DNA of 59,911 nucleotides, from contig JAZKXO010000123.1 of NCBI GenBank assembly GCA_045611685.1, positions 1-59,911 of the forward strand, given 5' to 3'. Positions 24,997-33,510 of this stretch are shown piece after piece. Position numbers and translations under genes: made by a program. This DNA is from SIG701 sp045611685 (lineage in GTDB: Bacteria > Bacillota > Clostridia > Oscillospirales > CAG-272). A model generated the notes under the pieces. It did no database searches. It saw only the letters and a program-made list of their open reading frames with translations, and had not been told where the DNA came from. Position 1 is the first letter of the stretch; every line of letters starts with the position of its first letter.

Positions 24997-25971
24997 TTAT
25001 ACTTTCTGAAGGTTGGACGCCTTGACGGCGGCGGTGACGGTCTTTCCGATACCAATGACGACACGATCGCCGTTCACCTGGATCACGTCATAGGTGTCAT
25101 AGTAGGTCTTGAAGGTCTTTCCGGTGTAGGTCTGGGCCTTCAGGACCTTCACTTTGTCGCCCTTGCGAATGGTCTGATCGGCGCCGGCGGAAACGTCAGC
25201 CGCGTCGACCCACCCGTAAACAGTGGAACCCTTTCCGGACACGGCGACCAGGTGGTAAGGGTGGGCCTTACCGGCCGCGATCGCGGTGATCTTCGCCTTG
25301 CCGGCCTTACAGGTTTTTCGTGTGGCGGTCTTATAGGCGGAAGTGTAGTGATTCGTTCCGGTGAAGTCGACTTCCATTCCGACAGCCAGGGTCTTTTCGT
25401 CGCCCTGGGCCGTGTCTTCCTTTTCGACGACGGGTTCCTGGTAGGTTCCCAGGCGTTTATTGACTTCGTCGGCGATCTGGCCGTGACGGTTATACAGATA
25501 ATCACCAGGACAGGATTTGTTCGCATAATCACGGTGAACGGTCATATTACAGCCGTTTCTGTGATTGACGCGGTCTTCCTTGTTTGTGGACCAGACCAGT
25601 TTCTTGATCCCGTTTCGCTGACAGATGTCAGTCACCAAGTCGATCAGCGCGGCGAAGGCCTTGTCGTTTACGGCGTAGGGGTGTTTCGTATCGGACGCGA
25701 CTTCAATCGTGATCGCGCGGTGGTCGTTGGCGCCACTGGAAGAACACCAGGAACGATCCTTTTCTTCGACGTACATTCCGATCCGGCCGTCGACGCCGAC
25801 GCCGTAATTCGAAGACGCCTGTCTGGAAGTAGGGGCGAAGACATTCCCCAGGGTTTCGACCGAACACTGGCCGACGACACAGTGGATCGTGATCGTGTCG
25901 ATTTTCTTATTTCTGGGACTGGTCTTGTTCGGGGAAATTTTGGTGTAGCTTACAAGGGGACTATTGCTCAT
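24997..25971 (-). CDS. Endolysin: N-acetylmuramoyl-L-alanine amidase with SH3-like repeats
   Basis: A 324-residue phage lysin. Residues about 20-165 form an Amidase_2 (PGRP-like) zinc domain (TITIHCVVGQCS; ITIEVASD; CNMTVHRDYANKSCPGDYLY). After a linker, two SH3-like wall-binding segments follow (GMEVDFTGTNHYTSAYK...GWVDAADV and IRKGDKVKVLKAQTYTGKTF). It has no signal peptide and so needs the neighbouring holin to reach the wall. Its start overlaps the holin-like gene. Confidence 0.93.
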   Translation of the reverse strand: MSNSPLVSYTKISPNKTSPRNKKIDTITIHCVVGQCSVETLGNVFAPTSRQASSNYGVGVDGRIGMYVEEKDRSWCSSSGANDHRAITIEVASDTKHPYAVNDKAFAALIDLVTDICQRNGIKKLVWSTNKEDRVNHRNGCNMTVHRDYANKSCPGDYLYNRHGQIADEVNKRLGTYQEPVVEKEDTAQGDEKTLAVGMEVDFTGTNHYTSAYKTATRKTCKAGKAKITAIAAGKAHPYHLVAVSGKGSTVYGWVDAADVSAGADQTIRKGDKVKVLKAQTYTGKTFKTYYDTYDVIQVNGDRVVIGIGKTVTAAVKASNLQKV

Positions 25972-26428
25972 TTTCGGTCACGTCCTTTCCGACGGTGAAC
26001 CCGATCGGATTCGCGGTTTGTTCGGGTTCCTGGGTGTTGTCCACAGTTTCCACATTATCCACAGGGACAGCGTTCAAAATTGCGGTGAACTTCGTGAAGG
26101 CTTCCTTGATGTACTTACAGGACACCAGAAGAACGGCGCCAATAATAACCAGGTCGGCGAACAGGTCGGAATATTCTTCAGGAACAGTCCACCCGACTTC
26201 GTTCGCAAACAAGGGAAGCGTGGTCACGGCAATACACAGAAGGGTCAGGCCGACGATAAAGGTCAGGACCTTCAGGCCGCCGGTGATCAGCTTTTCACGG
26301 CTGAACTGTTCCTTCTGAAGTTTGATGTTATACCAAAGGGAAAAGGTGACGTTCGCCAGGTATGCCGCTAAAAAAATCAGCATGGCCCACCCGATCGTCA
26401 CCAGGTTCGCGATAACTGCTTGATACAT
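25961..26428 (-). CDS. Holin-like membrane protein
   Basis: A 155-residue protein with about three hydrophobic segments (WAMLIFLAAYLANVTFSLWY; GGLKVLTFIVGLTLLCIAVTTL; LFADLVIIGAVLLVSC) and a soluble C-terminal tail. Position directly before and overlapping the endolysin gene supports a holin role. AAAGGAGG precedes the ATG. No specific holin family is certain. Confidence 0.65.
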   Translation of the reverse strand: MYQAVIANLVTIGWAMLIFLAAYLANVTFSLWYNIKLQKEQFSREKLITGGLKVLTFIVGLTLLCIAVTTLPLFANEVGWTVPEEYSDLFADLVIIGAVLLVSCKYIKEAFTKFTAILNAVPVDNVETVDNTQEPEQTANPIGFTVGKDVTENEQ

Positions 26429-26430
26429 GG

Positions 26431-26694
26431 TTAAACCTCCTTTGTATCGTTGTATACTTCGGGGCCGTATTGCTTCCGAAGTTTGATTCGGTTTTCGGCT
26501 TTCGCCTTGCTGTAATAGAATCCCGTCGCGGTTGCCAGTTCGGCGAAGACGGCCGGAATTAAATAGGCCAGGGGTGACGCGTCGCCGGTTTTCCAGACAA
26601 AGGCCAAAGTGAAGACCGTCACGACGATCGTGACGGTCCCCACAACGGCCATTATGATTTTGGAAAACTCGCGGCGTTTCTTACGCCTGGTCAT
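26431..26694 (-). CDS. Small two-TM protein of the lysis cassette
   Basis: An 87-residue protein with a basic N-terminus (MTRRKKRREF), two hydrophobic segments (IIMAVVGTVTIVVTVFTLAFVW; LAYLIPAVFAELATATGFYY) and a charged tail. Size and place fit a holin or antiholin. Family not recognised. Confidence 0.6.
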   Translation of the reverse strand: MTRRKKRREFSKIIMAVVGTVTIVVTVFTLAFVWKTGDASPLAYLIPAVFAELATATGFYYSKAKAENRIKLRKQYGPEVYNDTKEV

Positions 26695-26926
26695 GGTGTT
26701 CCAGGTCGTCGATTCGGTGGTTTGCGACCTTCATCTTTTCTTCATAAACGTCCAGGGTCTTTTCGACCTTGTAAAGCCTTTCGACCGCGTTATTATGAAG
26801 TTCCACCTTTTTTTCAAGCTGTTCCAGGCGGTAGGCGATCAGCGCCGAACTTTTTCGGTGGGCGAAATAGGTTCCGGCAAGTGTGCCGACCAGGGACAGA
26901 AGTCCTATGATAATTCCTTCGGTCAT
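26681..26926 (-). CDS. XhlA-like small membrane protein with coiled coil
   Basis: An 81-residue protein: an N-terminal hydrophobic segment (GIIIGLLSLVGTLAGTYFAH), then a long charged coiled coil (LEQLEKKVELHNNAVERLYKVEKTLDVYEEKM). The layout is like hemolysin XhlA-type proteins of Bacillus phages that work with a holin, though with reversed order of elements. The start at 26926 has GGAGGTGA upstream. It overlaps both neighbours by a few bases. Confidence 0.55.
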   Translation of the reverse strand: MTEGIIIGLLSLVGTLAGTYFAHRKSSALIAYRLEQLEKKVELHNNAVERLYKVEKTLDVYEEKMKVANHRIDDLEHHDQA

Positions 26927-27393
26927 TCGATCACCTCCGTCCACCCGTAGACACCAGGTTCCCAGACGTTCGCGTCGACGTCAGAAGTCCAGTGTTTCCC
27001 GTTATGGGACACCTTCGCGCCGGCGTCATAGGCGTCCTGGGCGCCGACAGGCTGTGACCATTCGGGCCATTCCTCCGTCGGATCGCCGATCTTCACCCAC
27101 AAGGAAACGGCGGTGTCAGGGGTCCAGTCTGCTTGTGAAGTGTGGTCCTGAATACAGCGGTAAAGTTCGCCGTTATGGCGGCGAATGTTGCCGGCTTTGT
27201 ATGTAGCCGGATAGACCCAGGGTGAAAACTGACTGGCGTTTTCGGTTGCGGTTACGTCGTCGATCTGTCCGCCTTCAGCCAGGGTCACAAAGGCGATAGA
27301 AGTCGCCCTGGAAATTTCATTCACGGGGTTCTGCGCTTCCTGGGCCTTTGCTTCCTTCATGCTGACGGCTTCGCATTTTGTAGGATCGAACAT
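26923..27393 (-). CDS. Tail-associated protein with carbohydrate-binding (CBM5/12-like) modules
   Basis: A 156-residue protein. The centre (WVYPATYKAGNIRRHNGELYRCIQDHTSQADWTPD) and C-terminus (YDAGAKVSHNGKHWTSDVDANVWEPG) each match the aromatic-rich chitin-binding-type CBM5/12 pattern. The N-terminal 50 residues resemble a tail-fibre attachment segment. It lies directly after the DGR target gene and probably forms part of the fibre or adhesin complex. GGAAGGAGG precedes the ATG. Confidence 0.75.
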   Translation of the reverse strand: MFDPTKCEAVSMKEAKAQEAQNPVNEISRATSIAFVTLAEGGQIDDVTATENASQFSPWVYPATYKAGNIRRHNGELYRCIQDHTSQADWTPDTAVSLWVKIGDPTEEWPEWSQPVGAQDAYDAGAKVSHNGKHWTSDVDANVWEPGVYGWTEVIE

Positions 27394-27410
27394 TTCGGTT
27401 TCCTCCTTCC

Positions 27411-29117
27411 TTATGCGAAACAGATCGTCGCCTGTGTAACTTCGATTTCTTCGTCACCCTTCAGGATATAGAAGCGATAACCCAGGCCGTAACCGTTCGC
27501 GGCTGTCGTGTTGCTGAAAACGTGAACAAGACTGTTCACTTTGCTTGTGATTTCCTCCCATACAGGGGAAGCGTCGAACGGGTTGTTCGTGACTTCCAGG
27601 TAAAGGGTGGAATCTGCCGGCCTTTCGGTCGGATAAAGAGAAATAAAGACCTTCTGAACCAGGGAATCGGTCTTGAAGGCGCGCGCGGCCGCGATTCTGC
27701 TGACGGTTCGGCTGAAGGTGATCTCCCTTGTGGCCGTTCCGCCAGCGCCGTCGCTTGCGGTGATCGTCAGGACGTGGGTTCCGGCGATCAGCTTCAACCA
27801 GACGTCAGTCAGGTCGACCGTGTTTGTGGCGCCGCTTGTGGCGGTGTAGCTTCGAAGGGTGATCGTTTCAGAACCGTTCGTCAGGGTTTCGATGACGGTC
27901 AAGGTCTGGGACGAAGCCTGGGCGTCAGTCACAGTATAGGAATGACTGAAGGGGTCAGCCTTCGCGCCGACGTTGGTGTCGGAACCGCTGATCACGGGCG
28001 CGGTGTTGTAGGAAATGGTCTTCGCGGAACCGGTACAATATCCGGATTCAAGGCCGTTCGCGTCGACTGCCTTCACGCGGACCTGATAGGTCGTTCCGGA
28101 CGTCGGGACGGTGTCAGTGATCGACTTTGTGGTCGTGATCCCGATCTGGGTGTAGGCGCCGGAATCGGTTCGTCTTTCCCAGACGTAGGAAATGGCGTCG
28201 CCTTCAGGATCGGAAGAACCGCCGGTCGTAATTGTCAGGCTATTTCCGGCCTGGAGTGTGCCGTAGGAAATAGAAGACGGATCAGTGGGCGGCTGATTCC
28301 ACTGAAGGATATAAGCGCCGTCTGTGTCCGTTGACTCGGATACCAGATTCGTAGATGCCAATTCCAAAGCCGGCCGAACGCCAGCGTGGCCAACGCACGC
28401 GTGGCTGCTGTTCAGACCGCCGTCAGTGTAGACATTGCGCGGATGGGACGAGCGGCCGGCGAACGGGGTACGAAGCCACCAATACCAGTTAGACGAAGAA
28501 GTCAGACTGGAACTGGTATATTCGGACTCGCTGACCGCTTCGGCCGTAGGCATACACTGACGTTGTGTGGCACTGCTGAAGTAAGACCACAGGGTTCCTT
28601 CTGCGACGCTGTTTTCGTTGGTCAGGCCGACTTCGGTGTTCGACAACAGGTAGACCTTTCGGGTAATGTCTTCATAACCGCCGCCGTCGGTGACGGTATT
28701 CAGCGCGACGCGGATCGTGGTGTCCAGGATTGCGGCGCGGAAGTCTGCTTCGAAGTTTGTCAGGAAGCCGGCTTCGGTGTCGTATTCGTTGTGGTTCGAA
28801 GAGACATTCGCGTTCGTAGGCGCGGCGTCGGCGCTGTGCCTTGCGGAATACCAGGAAGAAGCGGCGCTGTTTAACCACTGGTCAATGTTTGACACTGAAT
28901 AGCGGTTATTACCATAACTGGCGCGGTTGCTGATGCTGTTTGACGATTCTTTCGCGTCGAAACACTTCAGCGTGATCATTTTTTCAGTGACCAGTTTCGT
29001 TCGGCCGTTCGTTGTGTCCTGGTGACCGACTATGAACCTGATCTGTTTCCCGTTGTACTTCGTATTCGCCGACTTGACGATCGCGCCAACGGGCAAAGCG
29101 GAAAGTAATTTCGCCAT
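27411..29117 (-). CDS. DGR target 1: DUF6273-type variable tail protein
   Basis: A 568-residue protein. Residues 1 to about 255 form a DUF6273-like (C-type lectin/FGE-related) domain; its end, after WYWWLRTPF, carries variable repeat VR1 (residues 216-251) and closes with GVRPALELAS. Two or three beta-rich Ig/FN3- or cadherin-like domains follow, then a C-terminal beta domain. VR1 is thus internal and not at the C-terminus. The gene lies in the tail-fibre region, so it probably displays a receptor-binding surface. Its start lies within the RT gene, behind GGAGGG. Confidence 0.88.
   Translation of the reverse strand: MAKLLSALPVGAIVKSANTKYNGKQIRFIVGHQDTTNGRTKLVTEKMITLKCFDAKESSNSISNRASYGNNRYSVSNIDQWLNSAASSWYSARHSADAAPTNANVSSNHNEYDTEAGFLTNFEADFRAAILDTTIRVALNTVTDGGGYEDITRKVYLLSNTEVGLTNENSVAEGTLWSYFSSATQRQCMPTAEAVSESEYTSSSLTSSSNWYWWLRTPFAGRSSHPRNVYTDGGLNSSHACVGHAGVRPALELASTNLVSESTDTDGAYILQWNQPPTDPSSISYGTLQAGNSLTITTGGSSDPEGDAISYVWERRTDSGAYTQIGITTTKSITDTVPTSGTTYQVRVKAVDANGLESGYCTGSAKTISYNTAPVISGSDTNVGAKADPFSHSYTVTDAQASSQTLTVIETLTNGSETITLRSYTATSGATNTVDLTDVWLKLIAGTHVLTITASDGAGGTATREITFSRTVSRIAAARAFKTDSLVQKVFISLYPTERPADSTLYLEVTNNPFDASPVWEEITSKVNSLVHVFSNTTAANGYGLGYRFYILKGDEEIEVTQATICFA
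28366..28470 (-). repeat. Variable repeat 1 (VR1) of the DGR
   Basis: A 105-bp copy of the template repeat at 30350-30454. There are 21 differences, 19 at positions that are adenine in the template (sense strand). The other two (G to C and G to T) change two Ala codons. The conserved 3' end GGCGTTCGGCCGG is the expected homing-initiation segment and differs from the template by one base after it. Confidence 0.95.
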
Positions 29118-30183
29118 AGGTTATTCCCTCCAATTCTTTTCTGAACAGGCTGAAGAACAGGTCGTCCGTCTTCCTGATCAGATGATAGTTGTTCCCGTGT
29201 TCGGCGTGGCCGGTCCAGGACGAATATGACTGAATGATCGTTTCAATGTCGATCCGGCCTTCGTCCAGAAGGTGACGGAATTTCTTCAGCTTTCGTCTGA
29301 TTCGGTTTTTGCTGTCACGGCGAATTTTGCGGATCACCTTTCCGGTGTCCGTCATATAGGTCCTAAAACCCAGGAAGTCGATTCCCTGGGTCAAGGGGAA
29401 TATGGCCGTTTTCTGGTTCAGTTCCAGTCCAAGCGGAACAAGGAATTTTCTGATTTCTTCCAGGCAATACTGAAGATATTCCTTGTCGTGGTGGATCAGA
29501 TAGAAGTCGTCCATGTAACGGCCATAAAATTTGATTCCCAGACGTTCCTTGATCATGTGGTCCATTCTGGACAGGTACAGGACCGCGAGCCATTGTGAAG
29601 TGTGGTTCCCGATCGGGATTCCTGGCCCTTCGGTGGAATCTATGATCATATCAAGAAGCCATAAGACGTCGGTGTCTTTGATAAGCCGGCGAAGCTGTGA
29701 TTTCAGAACGTCGTGATCGATTCTGTAAAAGTATTTTCGAACGTCGCACTTCAGGACCCACCCGTCCGTCCCGTGTTGCCGGTAAAACTTCTGCATAAAC
29801 AGTTTCAGGCGGTCAAGGCCGAAGTGTGTTCCTTTGCCCTTTTGACTTGCGTAGTTGTCGTATATGAAGGTTTTCGAAAGAACCGGTTCCAGGGCATTGT
29901 CGCAAAGACTGTGCTGAACGATTTTGTCACGGAATGAATTATACATAATCAGGCGTTCCTTCGGTTCCTTTACTATGAAGCAGTTATAAGGCGAAAGGCG
30001 GTATTTGTGTGACGTCAGCATGAAATGAATGAACATAAGGTTTTCAAGAATGTTCGCTTCGTATTTGCAGACGGCATACTTCCACCGTTTACCTTTGCGC
30101 GCTTCTGTATACGACGAATACAGGCTGTTAAAGTCTGCGACAGACGCGAAGTCAGAAGGTTCTGTTTTCTGGTCTTCGCTCAA
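28984..30183 (-). CDS. DGR reverse transcriptase
   Basis: A 399-residue group II intron-related reverse transcriptase. The catalytic YMDD is at residues 223-226 (FYGRYMDDFYLIH), another catalytic Asp is in VLKCDVRKYF (147), and the DGR-type IGNHTSQ motif is at 191-197. A thumb and C-terminal basic region follow. It copies the template-repeat RNA with errors at adenines. The start is TTG behind AGGAGG. The last 134 bp overlap the target gene start in another frame, giving the RT a C-terminal tail (about residues 355-399) translated from target-gene DNA. Confidence 0.96.
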   Translation of the reverse strand: MSEDQKTEPSDFASVADFNSLYSSYTEARKGKRWKYAVCKYEANILENLMFIHFMLTSHKYRLSPYNCFIVKEPKERLIMYNSFRDKIVQHSLCDNALEPVLSKTFIYDNYASQKGKGTHFGLDRLKLFMQKFYRQHGTDGWVLKCDVRKYFYRIDHDVLKSQLRRLIKDTDVLWLLDMIIDSTEGPGIPIGNHTSQWLAVLYLSRMDHMIKERLGIKFYGRYMDDFYLIHHDKEYLQYCLEEIRKFLVPLGLELNQKTAIFPLTQGIDFLGFRTYMTDTGKVIRKIRRDSKNRIRRKLKKFRHLLDEGRIDIETIIQSYSSWTGHAEHGNNYHLIRKTDDLFFSLFRKELEGITYGEITFRFARWRDRQVGEYEVQRETDQVHSRSPGHNERPNETGH

Positions 30184-30349
30184 TTTTAGAATCCTCCTTG
30201 ACGCTTATAGTCCGGCCGTCACCACGGAAGGCCTTTCGTCGTCAACCATGTGTTTACCGTAGCCTTTCCGGCTTGCGGAAGGAAACGACCTCCTTTGTTG
30301 GGGTACTCTGCTTTCAGGTTCGTCGCCTTACTCGGTCGCGTTTTCCACC

Positions 30350-30454
30350 AAATCCGGCCGAACGCCATTGTTGCCATTGTACGCGTTGTTGTTGTTCAGA
30401 CTGCCGTCAGTGTTGACATTGCGCGCATTGTTCGCGTTGCCGGCGTTCGGGGTA
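30350..30454 (-). ncRNA. Template repeat (TR) of the DGR
   Basis: A 105-bp non-coding template between Avd and RT. Read in the target frame it is dominated by AAC/AAT codons (TPNAGNANNARNVNTDGSLN, then NNNAYNGNNGVRP), the hallmark of an adenine-mutagenised template. It matches VR1 and VR2 over the full length. The remaining 170 bp up to the RT start contain short inverted repeats and are probably the spacer RNA needed for cDNA synthesis. Confidence 0.95.
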
Positions 30455-30479
30455 ACAGGTCGTTCCCTAATGGGTTTTA

Positions 30480-30938
30480 TCACACGCCTTCAGGTATCGG
30501 CGCCGAAGGCTCCACCGGTTCTGCGGTTTCCTGTTCGGCTTTATACCATTTAGCGGTCATAAACTTAACGTCCAGGGTCAGCTTCGTCCAGTAGTCAAAG
30601 GTTCCCTTGTCGATATAGGACCGCTTCTTCGATAATTCGATCATGTGAAGCAGTTTCTTACATTCGGTCAGGGCGGCCCTTTGCAGACGAAGCCGTTCCA
30701 GGCGATCCGCTTCGTCGCGGATCGGGAATATTTCGTTCGCTTCCAGTAGGTCGTCATATATGGCCATGACGTGACCCTGGATTCTGTTGACAATAGAAAA
30801 GCGAACCTTCTTCGGGAAGCGGTTCGCGTTGTCAGTCAGGTCCAGGGTGTAGTCGATCAGCTTGTCGGCCACCGGAAGAACATGAAGCGGACTTTCGTTT
30901 TTATTCGAAGTCCGCTGATAATTTCTTCGGGTTCCCAT
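30480..30938 (-). CDS. avd: DGR accessory variability determinant (Avd-like)
   Basis: A 152-residue mostly helical basic protein of the Avd/four-helix-bundle (S23 rRNA intervening sequence) type, with helices around LPVADKLIDYTLDLTDNANRFPKKVRFSIVNRI and ALTECKKLLHMIELSKKRSYIDKGTFDYWTKL. Avd binds the reverse transcriptase and template RNA and is needed for mutagenic homing. It directly precedes TR and RT and overlaps the upstream gene by 38 bp. Confidence 0.88.
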   Translation of the reverse strand: MGTRRNYQRTSNKNESPLHVLPVADKLIDYTLDLTDNANRFPKKVRFSIVNRIQGHVMAIYDDLLEANEIFPIRDEADRLERLRLQRAALTECKKLLHMIELSKKRSYIDKGTFDYWTKLTLDVKFMTAKWYKAEQETAEPVEPSAPIPEGV

Positions 30939-31158
30939 TGATACACCTTCGCTTTCTTATTCTTTCGACCGTTTCCGGATCGCCGGAATAATCGAAGCCA
31001 TATTCACGAAGGACGACGGTTTCTTCCGTTCCTTCGTAGGTCACGCCACACAGAACCACGCTGTCGCCCTCACAGCGGCCACATACGGGCCGAAGTTCGG
31101 TGAATAGGTTAGACACCAGACAGGACGTTTCTGAAGGCGTACAGGCGAACCTGGTCAC
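30901..31158 (-). CDS. Small Cys-containing protein of unknown function
   Basis: An 85-residue protein starting with GTG that overlaps the stop codon of the fibre gene (GTGA), so translation is probably coupled. It has six cysteines, including CGRC in the middle. No family recognised. Lies between the tail-fibre gene and Avd. Confidence 0.6.
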   Translation of the reverse strand: MTRFACTPSETSCLVSNLFTELRPVCGRCEGDSVVLCGVTYEGTEETVVLREYGFDYSGDPETVERIRKRRCINGNPKKLSADFE

Positions 31159-31901
31159 AGATACAGGCGATTCTGGGACGTGTCCAGAATTCCTTCCGGA
31201 ACGCCGTCGCCGTCATATCCGACCCAGTTCGCGATCTGTGCCGGCGCGAAGGTGTGTGTCACGGTGGTTCCCGTGAAGCCGGTGTTTAACTGGTCCAGGA
31301 TCGACTGAATGTCGTTGTCCTGGCGTCGCTGAACCTGTTCGGTTGTTTCGCCGGTCGTTTCGTTGATCGTGGACGCGGCCTGGGTATGGCCCACAGGCGC
31401 CGCATAGGCGATTAACTGAGTATTCGTGACGTAGGAACCGGCGCCCACCTGGACGGACACGGCGGCCGCTTCCTGGTTCGTGATGAAGACGGCCAGGTCG
31501 TGAATGTGGACAGTGTCGGCCCCGTCTTCGAAAGACGTCGCCGGAATGACGTTGTCACTGTCTTCGCCGTCAAGCCACCCATAACAGAACAGGATTTCCT
31601 TTCCGTTGATGTCGTGGCCGAAAACGCCGATTTCTCTGACCCAGACGTTCGCTTCCAGTGCTTCGTTCGTGATCTGAACAGGAATTCGCATGATCGCCGG
31701 TGTACCGTCGACGAATTCCTTTCCGGCAAGGTTCGCGGTTACGTATTCGGGATTGATAAGTCCCGACAGGGTGTTCGGACTGACGTCCGGGACGCCACTT
31801 CCGGCGGCCGCGCGCGTCAGGTTCAGTCCCTGTCCTGAAGCGATCAAGGCTGTCAGCGCTTCGACGCCGCTGTCGGTAACGATAGACTTGAATTTTGCCA
31901 T
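31155..31901 (-). CDS. Phage tail fibre/collar protein (DUF3751-like N-terminus)
   Basis: A 248-residue protein opening with MAKFKSIVTDSGVEALTALIASGQGL, the start typical of contractile-phage tail fibre proteins. VWVREIGVFGHDINGKEILFCYGW is the conserved segment before the shaft. Its short C-terminal part (NTGFTGTTVTHTFAPAQIANWVG) suggests a compact fibre, with receptor binding perhaps handed to the DGR-target protein encoded further along. Confidence 0.85.
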   Translation of the reverse strand: MAKFKSIVTDSGVEALTALIASGQGLNLTRAAAGSGVPDVSPNTLSGLINPEYVTANLAGKEFVDGTPAIMRIPVQITNEALEANVWVREIGVFGHDINGKEILFCYGWLDGEDSDNVIPATSFEDGADTVHIHDLAVFITNQEAAAVSVQVGAGSYVTNTQLIAYAAPVGHTQAASTINETTGETTEQVQRRQDNDIQSILDQLNTGFTGTTVTHTFAPAQIANWVGYDGDGVPEGILDTSQNRLYL

Positions 31902-31913
31902 GTGGTTTCCTCC

Positions 31914-32441
31914 TTATTCGGCCGGCTTGTAGACGTGCCGGTTCAGAACCGCCATAGCGGAACAGGCGGCCGTCTGGGCCGGTTCGATTTTCTGTGGAAT
32001 TTCGGTCTTCATGCGAAGGACCAAATTCGCCGGAATCATTTGTCCCAGTGTGGCCACCAGGGCGTCGCGCTGTGAATAGCCTTCCAGGCGGATTCTGACC
32101 AGTAGATCATAGGCGTTTTCGTCCAGTGTGACGCTGAAGTCTTCGCTGACCGTGGACAGATACTTCAGAAGGGTCCTGTAAGTGTAGGGAAGCTGATCCA
32201 GGTAACGGATCAGGATTCTTTCGCGGCGTTCCTGTAAAGTGTCGCCAGGGGCCACAGAAAGGCCCAGAATCGCTTCCCACCGCTTACAGCCATATTCGGT
32301 CAGGGACACCAGGAAAAAGTCGTCAGGCGCCGATTTTACGTCGCTGACGGCCCTTTCGAATTCCGGCTGTTCTGCGTTTGCGATCTGGTCAAACTCGACC
32401 AGTTCCTGAAGGCAACGCGGCCAGTATTCTTTAAGTTGCAT
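31914..32441 (-). CDS. DUF2313/YmfQ-like tail protein
   Basis: A 175-residue baseplate-distal protein of the YmfQ/XkdU type. It follows the baseplate J gene (10-bp overlap) and precedes the fibre, as in PBSX-like phages. The pattern LGLSVAPGDTLQERRERILIRY is typical of the family. Confidence 0.8.
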   Translation of the reverse strand: MQLKEYWPRCLQELVEFDQIANAEQPEFERAVSDVKSAPDDFFLVSLTEYGCKRWEAILGLSVAPGDTLQERRERILIRYLDQLPYTYRTLLKYLSTVSEDFSVTLDENAYDLLVRIRLEGYSQRDALVATLGQMIPANLVLRMKTEIPQKIEPAQTAACSAMAVLNRHVYKPAE

Positions 32442-33510
32442 TTGTGACCACCCCCAGAACCGGAATAGCGTTCGACGCCAGACTAATATTCTGGGTCGTG
32501 CCGTTGATCGTGGTTCCGGTAACGTCGATAATTCCGTCGACGGCCAGGACCTTTGTTTCGATCTGGCTGACGCGGACGATCAGGACTTCCTGGTCGGCCC
32601 ATTCCTTCGCCAGTTCGGCGAAGTATTCCTGGATAGCCTTCTGGACCTCCGCTTCGACAATGTCCCAGGAATAGGACGTCGCAAAGGTCAGCGCGAAGGA
32701 CACGTTCACAGTCGTTCCGACGACACCTTCCACGGTTACGACGTGGCCGATCGGGGCGATACCGTCGCCGACGCCCTGGTTCTGAACAGGGTCGACGGCC
32801 GTCTGAACGCTGTTGACCAGGTCTTCCGAAGGGATTCCCCAGTCGCTGTCGACGAAGATGATCTTGACGGTTCCGCCGCCGTTCCAGACAGGAATGACCT
32901 TGATCTTTCCGACACCCTGAAGAAGTTCGACCTTTGTCTTATAGTCAGCCTTGTTTCCGCCGTAGGCCTGGGATTCAAGGCTTTCCAGATAACGGGAATA
33001 CAGATCGGCGTCAGATTCTTCGTCTTCGCCGTTGATCAGAATGTCGGCCAGGCGCGCGGCGCCCAGGCCTTCGACATAGTCAATCGGGAACAGGTTTCCC
33101 TGGTAACGATTACCGGCGGCGCCGGCTGTTTCGCATACCAGGCGGAACTGACCAGTCGCCAGTTTTTCGGTGACTTTGTAGTTCAGGGAATCGCCGGAAA
33201 AGCGCGTCCCGATAGGAACGTCCATAGCGTTTCCGTCACCGTCTTCGAAATATCCCTTTCGGACAGCGGCTGTCGCGGCCGTTCGGAAGATACTTCGTTC
33301 ACGGACCTTCTTTGTCAGGTCTTCACCGGTTTCGGTATCGGGGAAGGCTCTGTCCATAAGATAGGCCAGTTCGATATACATGATCGCCAGTTCAGCGGCC
33401 GCCGGCGCTATGGCGTCATATACAACAGAACCTTCGCGTTTGTCGATAGAAGGCGCGACGCGCTTCAGACAACGGTCCATAATGTTTTCGAAGGTCATAT
33501 CTTCATACAT
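32431..33510 (-). CDS. Baseplate J/gp47 family protein (XkdT-like)
   Basis: A 359-residue baseplate wedge protein. The N-terminus (MDRCLKRVAPSIDKREGSVVYDAIAPAAAELA) and GRF-like core (LYSRYLESLESQAYGGNKADYKTKV; PVWNGGGTVKIIFVD) are diagnostic. It connects the hub to the fibres in contractile tails. Confidence 0.93.
   Translation of the reverse strand: MYEDMTFENIMDRCLKRVAPSIDKREGSVVYDAIAPAAAELAIMYIELAYLMDRAFPDTETGEDLTKKVRERSIFRTAATAAVRKGYFEDGDGNAMDVPIGTRFSGDSLNYKVTEKLATGQFRLVCETAGAAGNRYQGNLFPIDYVEGLGAARLADILINGEDEESDADLYSRYLESLESQAYGGNKADYKTKVELLQGVGKIKVIPVWNGGGTVKIIFVDSDWGIPSEDLVNSVQTAVDPVQNQGVGDGIAPIGHVVTVEGVVGTTVNVSFALTFATSYSWDIVEAEVQKAIQEYFAELAKEWADQEVLIVRVSQIETKVLAVDGIIDVTGTTINGTTQNISLASNAIPVLGVVTNAT

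Noticed and set aside
28672..28878. Extra reading frames across the VR1 target gene
   Set aside because: Out-of-frame shadows without ribosome binding sites or family pattern.
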